From Jejudonia soesokkakensis (GTDB taxonomy: Bacteria > Bacteroidota > Bacteroidia > Flavobacteriales > Flavobacteriaceae), in NCBI RefSeq assembly GCF_042664795.1, contig NZ_JBHTBN010000006.1:1-64000 (forward strand): DNA of 64,000 bases. The letters run 5' to 3'. Under the pieces are notes generated by a model. The model was not told the DNA's origin. It ran no database searches and was given only the letters and a program-made list of their open reading frames with translations. The translations under genes and the position numbers were made by a program. Of the stretch, positions 18,755 through 26,066 are shown one piece after another; the stretch's first letter is position 1, and each line of letters opens with the position of its first letter.

Positions 18755-18834
18755 TGGAAAGGATGCATCTTCGATGCTACGTTTATAGTTCATCCGAATC
18801 TTTTGGAGCAAGCTCAAAATTCTTCTAAAATATA

Positions 18835-18858
18835 AAAGCAACGCTTTCACGTTGCTTT
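18835..18858. terminator. Hairpin AAAGCAACG/CGTTGCTTT
   Basis: A perfect 9-bp stem with a 6-base loop between the two intergenic repeat copies. T-rich tails on either side are weak, so it may be a repeat-associated structure and not an efficient terminator. Confidence 0.5.
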
Positions 18859-18866
18859 CTTATTCA

Positions 18867-18914
18867 GTCGGGATGACAGGGTTTAGAGAATCCTTCTAAA
18901 CCCTTATTGCAAAA
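18867..18914. repeat. Intergenic repeat copy B
   Basis: Second copy of the element at 18708-18754. It includes an internal inverted repeat, GGGTTTAGA with TCTAAACCC, and begins GTCGGGATGACAGG, identical to the sequence at 19024-19037 that forms the 3' end of the tRNA-Pro(GGG) gene. Confidence 0.6.
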
Positions 18915-18992
18915 AGAAATTAAGGTTACTTTGTATTGCTTTTCAGTTTATCCAAACACGTACAAGCAAGCTTTAGTGTTTTCCTAAACTAA

Positions 18993-19016
18993 AAAGAAAC
19001 GCAAGTGCGTTTCTTT
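18993..19016 (-). terminator. Rho-independent terminator after the tRNA-Pro pair
   Basis: A perfect 10-bp stem, AAAGAAACGC with GCGTTTCTTT, and a 4-base loop. On the minus strand the stem ends in TTTCTTTTT, 9 bases past the 3' end of tRNA-Pro(GGG). Confidence 0.75.
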
Positions 19017-19024
19017 CATTTCAG

Positions 19025-19099
19025 TCGGGATGACAGGATTTGAACCTGCGACCACACGGCCCCCAGCCGTGTACGCTAACCGGACTGCGCCACATCCCG
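19025..19099 (-). tRNA. tRNA-Pro (anticodon GGG)
   Basis: The 75-base minus-strand sequence folds as a tRNA: acceptor CGGGATG pairs with CATCCCG plus discriminator A, the anticodon stem CACGG/CCGTG holds the loop CTGGGGG (anticodon GGG), and the T arm contains GGTTCAAATCC. CCA is not encoded. It follows tRNA-Pro(TGG) in the same transcript. Confidence 0.95.
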
Positions 19100-19117
19100 A
19101 AAATTTCTAGTAAAACT

Positions 19118-19149
19118 AAAAAATCTTCAGCAATAACTGAAGATTTTTT
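19118..19149. terminator. Hairpin between the two tRNA-Pro genes
   Basis: A perfect 13-bp inverted repeat, AAAAAATCTTCAG and CTGAAGATTTTTT, with a 6-base loop. It has a T run on both strands, so it could end or attenuate transcription, or act as a processing site between the tRNAs. Confidence 0.6.
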
Positions 19150-19151
19150 AG

Positions 19152-19226
19152 TCGGGGTAGCAAGATTCGAACTTGCGACCTCCTGCTCCCAAAGCAGGCG
19201 CGATAACCGGGCTACGCTATACCCCG
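19152..19226 (-). tRNA. tRNA-Pro (anticodon TGG)
   Basis: The 75-base minus-strand sequence has acceptor CGGGGTA pairing with TACCCCG plus A, anticodon stem CCTGC/GCAGG around the loop TTTGGGA (anticodon TGG), and T-arm GTTCGAATC. CCA is not encoded. With the adjacent GGG isoacceptor it covers most or all proline codons. Confidence 0.96.
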
Positions 19227-19262
19227 AAAAATATAAAACAGTATGGTTTTATAATTGGACTG

Positions 19263-19293
19263 CAAAAATATGATAAATCTATTGTATGACAAA
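19263..19293 (-). promoter_or_regulatory. Promoter of the tRNA-Pro operon
   Basis: On the minus strand TTTG (19290-19293) is followed after exactly 19 bases by TATTTTTG (19263-19270), a full match to the Bacteroidota consensus TTTG-N19-TAnnTTTG. The start of transcription would be about 30 bases before the tRNA. Confidence 0.8.
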
Positions 19294-19520
19294 TTCAATG
19301 CAACTAAAATTTAAAAAATTTTTATGTTAAAATTCTAACGCATTAATTCAATTTAATTCATGTTTATTCGATAAAAAGAAAATTAAAAAGACAAAATGTT
19401 GTTTTTTAGTAGTTTTAACAAAAAGGTATCTAAATATCAGTATATATACTTATAGAATAATCATTATTTTATTCTTATCTTGCCTATGTATTCATTTACA
19501 ACCAACTAAACTAACCCACT

Positions 19521-20075
19521 ATGAAACAAAATACCTCACGCAGATCGTTTTTGCGTAATTCTGCAATAGCAACGACAGGTCTTGCATTACTTTCTTCTAC
19601 TCAAACAGTTTCAGCATTTACAGAATTTGATTCCCCTTTTAGTGGATACAATCCTTATATAGATGAAAAGACTGATTTGAGAAGTTATTTATCAAATGAA
19701 GAATCAATAGAAATAAATGGTACTATTTATGATGTTTCTGGAGAAAACACACTTGCTGGTGCTTTGGTTGAGGTGTGGCATCTATCACCAAATTCTTTAA
19801 AATACAGGCACAGAGGTAAGACCACTACCAATGATAAGGGTAATTATCAATTTATTACAGACAAGCCAAATCGTGAAGCGGGGAAGACTCCTCGAGTTTA
19901 CTTCAAGGTAACTCATGGTGATCGTTCTTATTTTACAGAGTTGCTAATAGGAATTACTGGAGCACATATTACAGGTAAACACTGGGAGGAGAATAAACTT
20001 AATGATGAGAGGCTGTTTCCTACTACCCAAAAACAATTAGATAAAACAATAATCAACTTTAATATCACTAATTAA
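19521..20075 (+). CDS. Tat-exported protein with intradiol-dioxygenase-like fold, ligands apparently lost
   Basis: This 184-residue protein starts with a twin-arginine signal (SRRSFLRNSAIATTGLALL, cleaved after about residue 32). The mature part resembles the C-terminal fold of intradiol ring-cleavage dioxygenases and related transthyretin-like proteins: a NGTIYDVSGENTLAGALVEVWH strand pair, then KGNYQFITDKP. In true enzymes the iron is held by two tyrosines and two histidines, the latter in an RPxHIHF-type strand; here the equivalent strand reads KTPRVYFKVT and has no histidine. Catalysis is therefore doubtful, and a binding or structural role is possible. It is 12 bases upstream of the first tail-collar gene and is probably in its operon. 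Confidence 0.75.
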   Translation: MKQNTSRRSFLRNSAIATTGLALLSSTQTVSAFTEFDSPFSGYNPYIDEKTDLRSYLSNEESIEINGTIYDVSGENTLAGALVEVWHLSPNSLKYRHRGKTTTNDKGNYQFITDKPNREAGKTPRVYFKVTHGDRSYFTELLIGITGAHITGKHWEENKLNDERLFPTTQKQLDKTIINFNITN

Positions 20076-20087
20076 AAAATAACAATT

Positions 20088-20612
20088 ATGCCAAGTACTC
20101 CATTTGTAGGACAAATTATGGCAGTTGGTTTTAACTTTGCTCCAAGAGGTTGGGCATTTTGTAATGGACAACTGCTTGCAATTTCTCAGAATGACGCACT
20201 ATTTTCACTTTTAGGAACCATTTATGGCGGTGATGGTCGTACCACTTTTGGTTTGCCCGATCTTAGGGGGAGGAGCGCTATAGGAATAGGGACTGGGCCA
20301 GGGTTAGATGCCATTAGTGTTGGAGATAGAGGAGGAGTAGAGAATCGCACTAACACAAATAGTAATTTAGTTTCGCATAACCATTCTGGAATTTTTCAGA
20401 TAAGTACCGATCCTGGTCAAGGAAATACCGGCAATGGTCAATATATTGCGGCTCATTCAGGTGCATTTAGTAATAATAATACCTCTGGTGATCTTTTAAG
20501 TGGTGTTAGTATCAATAATTCTGGAGGGGGTCAATCCTATAGCATTAGAAACCCATATCTGGCGATGCATTATTGCATCGCTCTAGTTGGAGTTTATCCT
20601 TCAAGGAATTAA
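20088..20612 (+). CDS. Phage tail collar-domain protein (microcystin-dependent-protein-like), copy 1
   Basis: The 174 residues match the COG4675 group of tail-collar proteins, named for a Microcystis protein and found in phage tail fibres and many bacterial genomes; the cellular role is unsettled. The collar fold is shown by IMAVGFNFAPRGWAFCNGQLL at the N-terminus, then ALFSLLGTIYGGDGRTTFG and LPDLRGRSAIGIGTGPGL. The C-terminal part is rich in G, N and S and ends IRNPYLAMHYCIALVGVYPSRN. There is no signal peptide. It is the first of three adjacent paralogues of almost the same length, and no other phage genes are nearby. Confidence 0.9.
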   Translation: MPSTPFVGQIMAVGFNFAPRGWAFCNGQLLAISQNDALFSLLGTIYGGDGRTTFGLPDLRGRSAIGIGTGPGLDAISVGDRGGVENRTNTNSNLVSHNHSGIFQISTDPGQGNTGNGQYIAAHSGAFSNNNTSGDLLSGVSINNSGGGQSYSIRNPYLAMHYCIALVGVYPSRN

Positions 20613-20649
20613 TAATGATAAATAAATTAGTTAACTAAAAATCAATACT

Positions 20650-21171
20650 ATGCCATCAGATCCATTTATCGGTGAAATTATGCCAGTTGGGTTTAATTTT
20701 GCTCCCAGATCCTGGACAACATGCGAAGGACAATTATTACCAATTGCACAAAATACAGCATTATTTTCACTTTTAGGTACTATTTATGGTGGTGACGGTA
20801 GGACCACGATGGGCTTGCCCGATCTTCGAGGACGCTCCATCATTAGTTCAGGTAATGGTCCTGGTTTAAGTACATTTAGGATAGGCCAAAAAGGAGGTTC
20901 TGAAACTCATACAAATACAGTCACAGAGATGACCTCCCATAGTCATGCAAGTGCAGTACAAATAAGTACTGCTACAGGTGATGAGGATACTGGAAACGGA
21001 AAATATATAGCATCTCACGCAAATGCATTTAATGAAAGTTCAAGTACTGGAAGCGTAAATGGAATTGCTTTGAACAATACTGGTGGGGCTCAGCCTTATA
21101 ACATTAGAAACCCTTATGTAGGAATAGTGTACTGTATTTGTTTACAGGGTATCTATCCTTCAAGAAGTTAA
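20650..21171 (+). CDS. Phage tail collar-domain protein, copy 2
   Basis: This 173-residue paralogue shares the whole layout of copy 1: GEIMPVGFNFAPRSWTTCEGQLL, ALFSLLGTIYGGDGRTTMG, LPDLRGRSIISSGNGPGL, a G/N/S-rich variable middle, and an IRNPYVGIVYCICLQGIYPSRS end. The conserved NFAPR, YGGDGRTT and LPDLRGR motifs are unchanged while the middle part differs, suggesting a common scaffold with different binding tips. The gap to copy 1 is 37 bases. Confidence 0.9.
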   Translation: MPSDPFIGEIMPVGFNFAPRSWTTCEGQLLPIAQNTALFSLLGTIYGGDGRTTMGLPDLRGRSIISSGNGPGLSTFRIGQKGGSETHTNTVTEMTSHSHASAVQISTATGDEDTGNGKYIASHANAFNESSSTGSVNGIALNNTGGAQPYNIRNPYVGIVYCICLQGIYPSRS

Positions 21172-21213
21172 TTTTTTTAATTTAAGCTAAACTATATTTA
21201 AAAAATATAAATT

Positions 21214-21735
21214 ATGGAACCACTTTTAGGAGAAATTATGTTGGTAGGTTTTAACTTTGCTCCCAGAGGATGGGCAATGTGTGAGGGTCAGATATTGTCA
21301 ATTAATCAGAATCAATCTTTATACTCTTTATTAGGCACAACCTATGGCGGAGATGGGAGAACTACGTTTGCATTACCAGATTTGCGTAGTAGAGTGATGG
21401 TTGGTGTCGGTAATGGTCCAGGATTGGATTCTGTGACTCTAGGAGAAAAAGCAGGTGCCATTACACATACAGATACCTTAGCTGAAATGGCAAGTCATAA
21501 TCATGGTGGCGTTTTACAAATTAGTAGTGAAGATGGCTTGCAACCCAGTGGGAATGAAAATTATATTGCTTCTCATCCTGCTGCATTTCATACAGCTCCT
21601 ACATCTGGCGCTAGTTTAGGTGGATTAGCTACTGGAAATCAAGGAGGAAATAACCAACCGTATTCTATTCGGAATCCTTATTTAGGAATTAATCATTGTA
21701 TTGCACTTACAGGATTATTTCCTTCAAGAAACTAA
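21214..21735 (+). CDS. Phage tail collar-domain protein, copy 3
   Basis: The third 173-residue paralogue, with GEIMLVGFNFAPRGWAMCEGQIL, SLYSLLGTTYGGDGRTTFA and LPDLRSRVMVGVGNGPGL, closing with IRNPYLGINHCIALTGLFPSRN. LPDLRSR replaces the LPDLRGR of the other two copies. It follows copy 2 after 42 bases and precedes the solute-binding-protein homologue by 6 bases, so all are probably one transcript. The three are old duplicates that have diverged well beyond recent copying. Confidence 0.9.
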   Translation: MEPLLGEIMLVGFNFAPRGWAMCEGQILSINQNQSLYSLLGTTYGGDGRTTFALPDLRSRVMVGVGNGPGLDSVTLGEKAGAITHTDTLAEMASHNHGGVLQISSEDGLQPSGNENYIASHPAAFHTAPTSGASLGGLATGNQGGNNQPYSIRNPYLGINHCIALTGLFPSRN

Positions 21736-21741
21736 GTTTTA

Positions 21742-22878
21742 ATGACAAAAAAAATTGCTGTATTACTTCCTAGGTCAGATATGTTCCCAAGACTGGCGTT
21801 AGATTTTTTAAACGGATTAAAACTATCATTACAACAAAAAGTCGCACAAGATGAGATTGAATTTATTATAGAAAGTATTGGTACAGCCACAGATGCAAGT
21901 GTACTCAAAACAACAGAAAAACTACTACTACAAAATCACATCGATTTAACGATTGGTTTCTGTGGATCAAATATATTACCCGAATTTACTACTCTTTTTA
22001 AAAATTATAAAAAACCTTTAATACACGTTGGGTTAGGGGCATCTGTTTTAAAAGACGAAAACGTAAATCCCTATGTATTACACCACACTTTAAATGTATG
22101 GCAATCTGCCTACACAGCAGCATCCTTTGCTGTACGTAAATTTGGTAAGAAAGTAGCGATTTTATCTTCAGCGTATGATGGGGGCTATCATATATCTGCT
22201 TCTTTTGTAGAAGGTCTTACTGCCGAAGGAGGTGAGGTTGTAGGTTATTTTGTAAACCCTATGGATTACAAACAAATGAACTTTTCCGAAAGAATTTCTG
22301 AAATTGAAAAAGTAGAACCCGATGTAATTTTAGCTGCTTTTAGTTATAAAGAAGGGGGTACAATGTTTAAAGCTCTTTCAAAAAGTAGCCTTAATGGGAA
22401 TGTTCCAATATTAACCATTCCTTTAATGACGGATGAAAGCTTTAATACTGAAAATTACAATATCCAATTAGTACAATCTTTTGCAACTTGGTCTTTTGCA
22501 GATGAAACAGAAGAAATGCAATATTTTAATTCAGAGTATTATACTTCCTATGACGAGCAACCTACTGTTATTTCATTATTAGGTTTTGAAGTTGGACTCA
22601 CAATACTTAAAGTGTTAGAGGACGAAGAAAAAATTCCTAGAAACCTTTCCGAAGCTTTAAAAAATAAAAAAATAAAAACACCCAGAGGTCAAATTCAGTA
22701 TGATGAGATGAATCAGGCAATTGCACCAAATATGCTACTTCGTGATTTTAAGTATGAAAACTCTAAATATGTAAATAAAGTTTCTAAAAAAGTAGAATTC
22801 TCGATTCCTAAAGAGGTTATTCACAAATTTAAAACACTACCTGATCCAGGTTGGCATAATCCATATATCTGCACTTAA
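21742..22878 (+). CDS. Periplasmic-binding-protein-like (type I fold) protein without signal peptide
   Basis: The 378 residues match the Leu/Ile/Val-binding-protein family (Peripla_BP_6): IAVLLPRSDMFPRLALDFLNGLKL at the N-terminus, IGFCGSNILPEF, FGKKVAILSSAYDGGYHISASFVEGL and PDVILAAFSYKEGG. Such proteins normally bind small ligands outside the membrane for ABC importers, but this one starts directly with MTKKIAVLLPR and has no export signal. No ABC permease or ATPase is adjacent. With only 6 bases to the tail-collar gene it may act as an intracellular ligand sensor, or as cargo of the same system; both ideas are inference. Confidence 0.85.
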   Translation: MTKKIAVLLPRSDMFPRLALDFLNGLKLSLQQKVAQDEIEFIIESIGTATDASVLKTTEKLLLQNHIDLTIGFCGSNILPEFTTLFKNYKKPLIHVGLGASVLKDENVNPYVLHHTLNVWQSAYTAASFAVRKFGKKVAILSSAYDGGYHISASFVEGLTAEGGEVVGYFVNPMDYKQMNFSERISEIEKVEPDVILAAFSYKEGGTMFKALSKSSLNGNVPILTIPLMTDESFNTENYNIQLVQSFATWSFADETEEMQYFNSEYYTSYDEQPTVISLLGFEVGLTILKVLEDEEKIPRNLSEALKNKKIKTPRGQIQYDEMNQAIAPNMLLRDFKYENSKYVNKVSKKVEFSIPKEVIHKFKTLPDPGWHNPYICT

Positions 22879-22895
22879 TTGTATAAGGGCTAGTT

Positions 22896-23198
22896 TTAGA
22901 AATTAACGCTCACAGATGCATCGTATGTATCTTTTTTAATAACTTTAGAAGCTTTAATTGTAAAAGTTGAACCTACATAATCGCCCTCTCTTAATTTTGA
23001 AGCTTTAATTGGGAGTTCATCTCTTTCAGTTAACTGAATGGCCTTAAAATTTTTATCACTAAAAAAATAATACTCTCCTTCATAGCCATCAAAAGTAACA
23101 GTAATGGTATCTTTTTCTGAAAGTGAGCCAGATTTAGGAAGCAATATGCCTACAGTAAGGGCTATACCCAATAGAATTAAAGATAGTATCGTTTTCAT
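22896..23198 (-). CDS. Small exported protein of unknown function
   Basis: I do not recognise this 100-residue protein. It has an N-terminal hydrophobic segment (ILSLILLGIALTVGILL) acting as signal peptide or membrane anchor, followed by a beta-rich, lysine- and threonine-rich part with a repeated tyrosine pair (YEGEYYFFSDKNFKAIQL). The gene stands alone, convergent with the binding-protein gene at a 17-base gap. Its leader contains a short inverted repeat, CACAC-TAT-GTGTG, at 23218-23230. Confidence 0.65.
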   Translation of the reverse strand: MKTILSLILLGIALTVGILLPKSGSLSEKDTITVTFDGYEGEYYFFSDKNFKAIQLTERDELPIKASKLREGDYVGSTFTIKASKVIKKDTYDASVSVNF

Positions 23199-23377
23199 CT
23201 TTTCTAGATTTTAAATACACACTATGTGTGGTAAGTTTTAATTGTTATTTAAAAATACGAAAGAATAGTGCTGGTCATATTGTAATTAGCAATACTTTGT
23301 GACGAACTAAAAACAGTATGTTAAAATCAATTGCAGGTGTTGATAGAAGCATTAGAAAACTTAATAACTTTTTTACA

Positions 23378-23405
23378 TTGCTTCGATTCAAAGTTCCTAT
23401 TTTTA
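23378..23405 (+). promoter_or_regulatory. Candidate promoter for trxB
   Basis: TTG at 23378-23380 is followed after 17 bases by TATTTTTA, about 25 bases before the ATG. The -7 lacks the final G of the consensus. Confidence 0.4.
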
Positions 23406-23430
23406 CAATTTAATATTTACACTAGTTATT

Positions 23431-24393
23431 ATGTCTGAAACCATCGAAAGAATAAAATGTTTAATTATAGGTTCTGGTCCCGCAGGATATACGGCGGCTA
23501 TATACGCAGCAAGAGCAGATCTTAAGCCTATTATGTATACGGGAATGGAACCAGGGGGACAATTGACAACGACTACAGAAGTCGATAATTTTCCAGGGTA
23601 TCCTGAAGGAATTGACGGTCCAACAATGATGATTCAGTTGCAACAACAAGCCGAACGTTTTGGAACGGAGGTAAGAATTGGAATGGTCACCGCAGTAGAT
23701 TTTAGTGATGAAGTAGGAGGGCTCCACAAAATAACGGTAGATAATAATACACAGTTGGAAGCTGAAACGGTAATCATTTCAACAGGGGCAACAGCAAAAT
23801 ATTTGGGATTACCGAGTGAGCAAAAATTACGTGGTGGCGGAGTATCAGCATGTGCTGTTTGTGATGGGTTTTTTTACAAAGGTCAGGATGTCGCAATTGT
23901 TGGTGGAGGAGATACTGCAGCCGAAGAAGCTACTTACCTTGCCAATATCTGTAATAAAGTAACTATGTTGGTTCGAAAAGATGAAATGAAAGCTTCTAAA
24001 GCAATGCAACATCGCGTTACTGGTACAAAAAATATTGATCTACGCTACAATACCGAAGTTGATGAAGTATTAGGTGATATGGTGGTAGAAGGCCTTAGAA
24101 TGAAGAATAATCAGACGGGAGAGAAAGAAGAAATTGAAATCACCGGACTTTTTATTGCCATTGGTCATAAACCCAATACGGATATTTTTAAAGGTCAATT
24201 AAAAATGGATGCTACCGGATATTTAATAACCGAAGGTAAATCTACTAAAACAAACAAACCAGGTGTTTTCGCAAGCGGAGATGTACAGGATAAAGAATAC
24301 CGTCAGGCTGTAACTGCTGCAGGTACAGGTTGTATGGCTGCACTGGATGCAGAGCGTTATTTGGCGACCATAGAAACTGAAGTAGAAGCGTAA
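23431..24393 (+). CDS. trxB: Thioredoxin-disulfide reductase
   Basis: This NADPH- and FAD-dependent enzyme keeps cytoplasmic thioredoxin reduced. The FAD-binding motif GSGPAGYTAAIYAARA is at residues 14-29, the redox-active pair is C141 and C144 in the CAVCDGFF motif, the NADPH site GGGDTAAEEA follows, and the closing FAD motif is FASGDVQDKEYRQAVTAAG. The 320 residues are typical of the low-molecular-weight bacterial enzyme. It is monocistronic, ended by the hairpin at 24416-24449. Confidence 0.97.
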   Translation: MSETIERIKCLIIGSGPAGYTAAIYAARADLKPIMYTGMEPGGQLTTTTEVDNFPGYPEGIDGPTMMIQLQQQAERFGTEVRIGMVTAVDFSDEVGGLHKITVDNNTQLEAETVIISTGATAKYLGLPSEQKLRGGGVSACAVCDGFFYKGQDVAIVGGGDTAAEEATYLANICNKVTMLVRKDEMKASKAMQHRVTGTKNIDLRYNTEVDEVLGDMVVEGLRMKNNQTGEKEEIEITGLFIAIGHKPNTDIFKGQLKMDATGYLITEGKSTKTNKPGVFASGDVQDKEYRQAVTAAGTGCMAALDAERYLATIETEVEA

Positions 24394-24415
24394 TTTTCAC
24401 TATAAATCTTCAATT

Positions 24416-24449
24416 AAAAAAGGGTCTTATTTAAATAAGACCCTTTTTT
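24416..24449. terminator. Bidirectional terminator between trxB and ohr
   Basis: A perfect inverted repeat, AAAAAAGGGTCTTATTT and its complement, flanked by A and T runs on both sides. It can serve the convergent trxB and ohr transcripts. Confidence 0.9.
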
Positions 24450-24467
24450 AATAGTTAAATTGACCGA

Positions 24468-24896
24468 TTATTCATCCAATAATAAATTGAGTGTTACAGT
24501 AATGTTGTCTCGGGTTGCTTTACTGAAAGGGCAAACTTCATGCGCCTTTTCAACAAGGTCTTCACCTGTTTCAAGATCAACTCCAGGAATATAACAATCC
24601 AATGTGGCTTCTAGGCAAAATCCTTCATCATCTTTACAAAAACCAATAGTTGCAGTCACACTAATATCTTTAGTATCAATCTTAATTTTTTCTGCTTTTG
24701 CTACAGCTTCAATAGCACTTCCAAAACATGCTGCATAGGCGCATCCAAATAATTGCTCCGGATTGGTTCCATCACCACCTTCGCCTCCCATAGATTTTGG
24801 CGTAGATAAGTTCATATCTATAGGACCATCTGGCGTATGTACGTGTCCTTTTCTAGCTCCTTCTGCAACACAGGTTGCTTCATATAACGTTTTCAT
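24468..24896 (-). CDS. ohr: Organic hydroperoxide resistance protein, OsmC/Ohr family
   Basis: Ohr reduces organic hydroperoxides with a pair of reactive cysteines and so protects against lipid peroxides. The 142 residues contain the first cysteine in the AYAACFGSAIEAVA helix, the second in HEVCPFSKATRDNI, and the Ohr start LYEATCVAEGARKGHV. Between them NLSTPKSMGGEGGDGTNPEQLF is the family core. It stands alone, facing trxB, which fits a general redox-defence neighbourhood. An OhrR regulator is not seen nearby. Confidence 0.93.
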   Translation of the reverse strand: MKTLYEATCVAEGARKGHVHTPDGPIDMNLSTPKSMGGEGGDGTNPEQLFGCAYAACFGSAIEAVAKAEKIKIDTKDISVTATIGFCKDDEGFCLEATLDCYIPGVDLETGEDLVEKAHEVCPFSKATRDNITVTLNLLLDE

Positions 24897-24963
24897 TTTC
24901 TGTTTTTTTAAGTTGAGAGATTAAAGATACTAGGATTAACAAGCAATCTAAAACCTAGATTCA

Positions 24964-24971
24964 TAAATTTG
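24964..24971 (+). promoter_or_regulatory. Candidate -7 element for meaB
   Basis: TAAATTTG is an exact TAnnTTTG match 15 bases upstream of the GTG start at 24987. No convincing -33 element is seen. Confidence 0.4.
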
Positions 24972-24986
24972 TCATAAATTCACATA

Positions 24987-26066
24987 GTGGGAAAACAATC
25001 AAAACATAAAAGTGCCTTGCAGAATAAAGAAGGCGTTGATGCTCCAGATACCATAAGTAAAACTGCGGCTTCTCATCTCAAGGAACAACGAAAAAAATCA
25101 ATTGATATTAATACTTTAATTGCTGCGGTTCTTGAGGGTAACAAAGTAGCGCTTAGTCGCGCCATTACCATTATTGAAAGTATGGCTTCGAAACATCAAG
25201 AACAGGCTAAACAACTTATTAAAGGCTGCTTGCCTAAAGCCAATCAAAGTATTCGCATAGGGATTACAGGAGTTCCTGGTGTAGGAAAAAGTACGTTTAT
25301 TGAAAGTTTTGGAACCCTTCTTATTAAGCGAGGTAAAAAAGTGGCTGTACTGGCAGTAGACCCAAGTAGCACGCTAAGTAAAGGGAGTATTCTGGGAGAT
25401 AAAACCAGAATGGAATCGCTTGTAAAAGAAGAAAATGCCTTTATTAGGCCTTCGGCTTCTGGTGATTCTCTTGGCGGTGTAGCGCGTAAGACCCGCGAAG
25501 CAATAATTTTGTGCGAAGCTGCAGGCTTTGATACCATTTTAATCGAAACGGTAGGCGTTGGACAAAGTGAAACTGCAGTGCATTCGATGACCGATTTCTT
25601 TTTATTGCTGAAACTAGCCGGAGCAGGTGATGAGTTACAAGGAATTAAACGTGGTATTATGGAAATGGCAGATGCTATTGTGATCAATAAAGCCGATGGC
25701 GAAAACCTAAAAGCTGCAAAAATCGCCAAAACAGAATTTAACAGAGCGCTGCATCTCTATCCACCTAAAGATGGCGGATGGGTACCAAAAACACTGCTGT
25801 GTTCTGCTATTCAAAATGAAGGTATCGATAAAATACAAGAGTTAATTTCTGATTTTATTGCTGAAGGAACTACAAAAGGAAATTTTCAGAAAAAGAGAAA
25901 TGACCAGAATAAATTTTGGTTGCTTCAGACGATCGAAAACCGATTAAAAAGTGATTTTTTTTCTTCCGAAGTTATTCAGAAGGAATTAAAAATTCAGGTA
26001 GCAAAAATCGAATCCCAAGAGACAACTCCATTTGAAGCTGCAGAAACTATTTTAGAGCTTCGATAA
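24987..26066 (+). CDS. meaB: Methylmalonyl-CoA mutase-associated GTPase MeaB
   Basis: MeaB (ArgK/MMAA family) is a GTPase chaperone that loads and protects the adenosylcobalamin of methylmalonyl-CoA mutase. The Walker A motif GVPGVGKSTF is near residues 93-102, the VDPSSTLSKGSILGDKTRM metal/switch region and SGDSLGGVARKTREAI follow, then ETVGVGQSE, and INKADG is the guanine-specificity motif. Length is 359 residues. The start is a GTG at 24987. The gene is about 9 kb from mutAB on the opposite strand, so regulation is separate. It abuts the convergent epimerase gene with no gap. Confidence 0.95.
   Translation: MGKQSKHKSALQNKEGVDAPDTISKTAASHLKEQRKKSIDINTLIAAVLEGNKVALSRAITIIESMASKHQEQAKQLIKGCLPKANQSIRIGITGVPGVGKSTFIESFGTLLIKRGKKVAVLAVDPSSTLSKGSILGDKTRMESLVKEENAFIRPSASGDSLGGVARKTREAIILCEAAGFDTILIETVGVGQSETAVHSMTDFFLLLKLAGAGDELQGIKRGIMEMADAIVINKADGENLKAAKIAKTEFNRALHLYPPKDGGWVPKTLLCSAIQNEGIDKIQELISDFIAEGTTKGNFQKKRNDQNKFWLLQTIENRLKSDFFSSEVIQKELKIQVAKIESQETTPFEAAETILELR

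Noticed and set aside
19040..19273. 77-codon plus-strand reading frame
   Set aside because: It is the antisense of two tRNA-Pro genes.
20088..21735. Remnant prophage
   Set aside because: Only collar-domain genes are present; no capsid, terminase, portal, lysis or integrase genes nearby.
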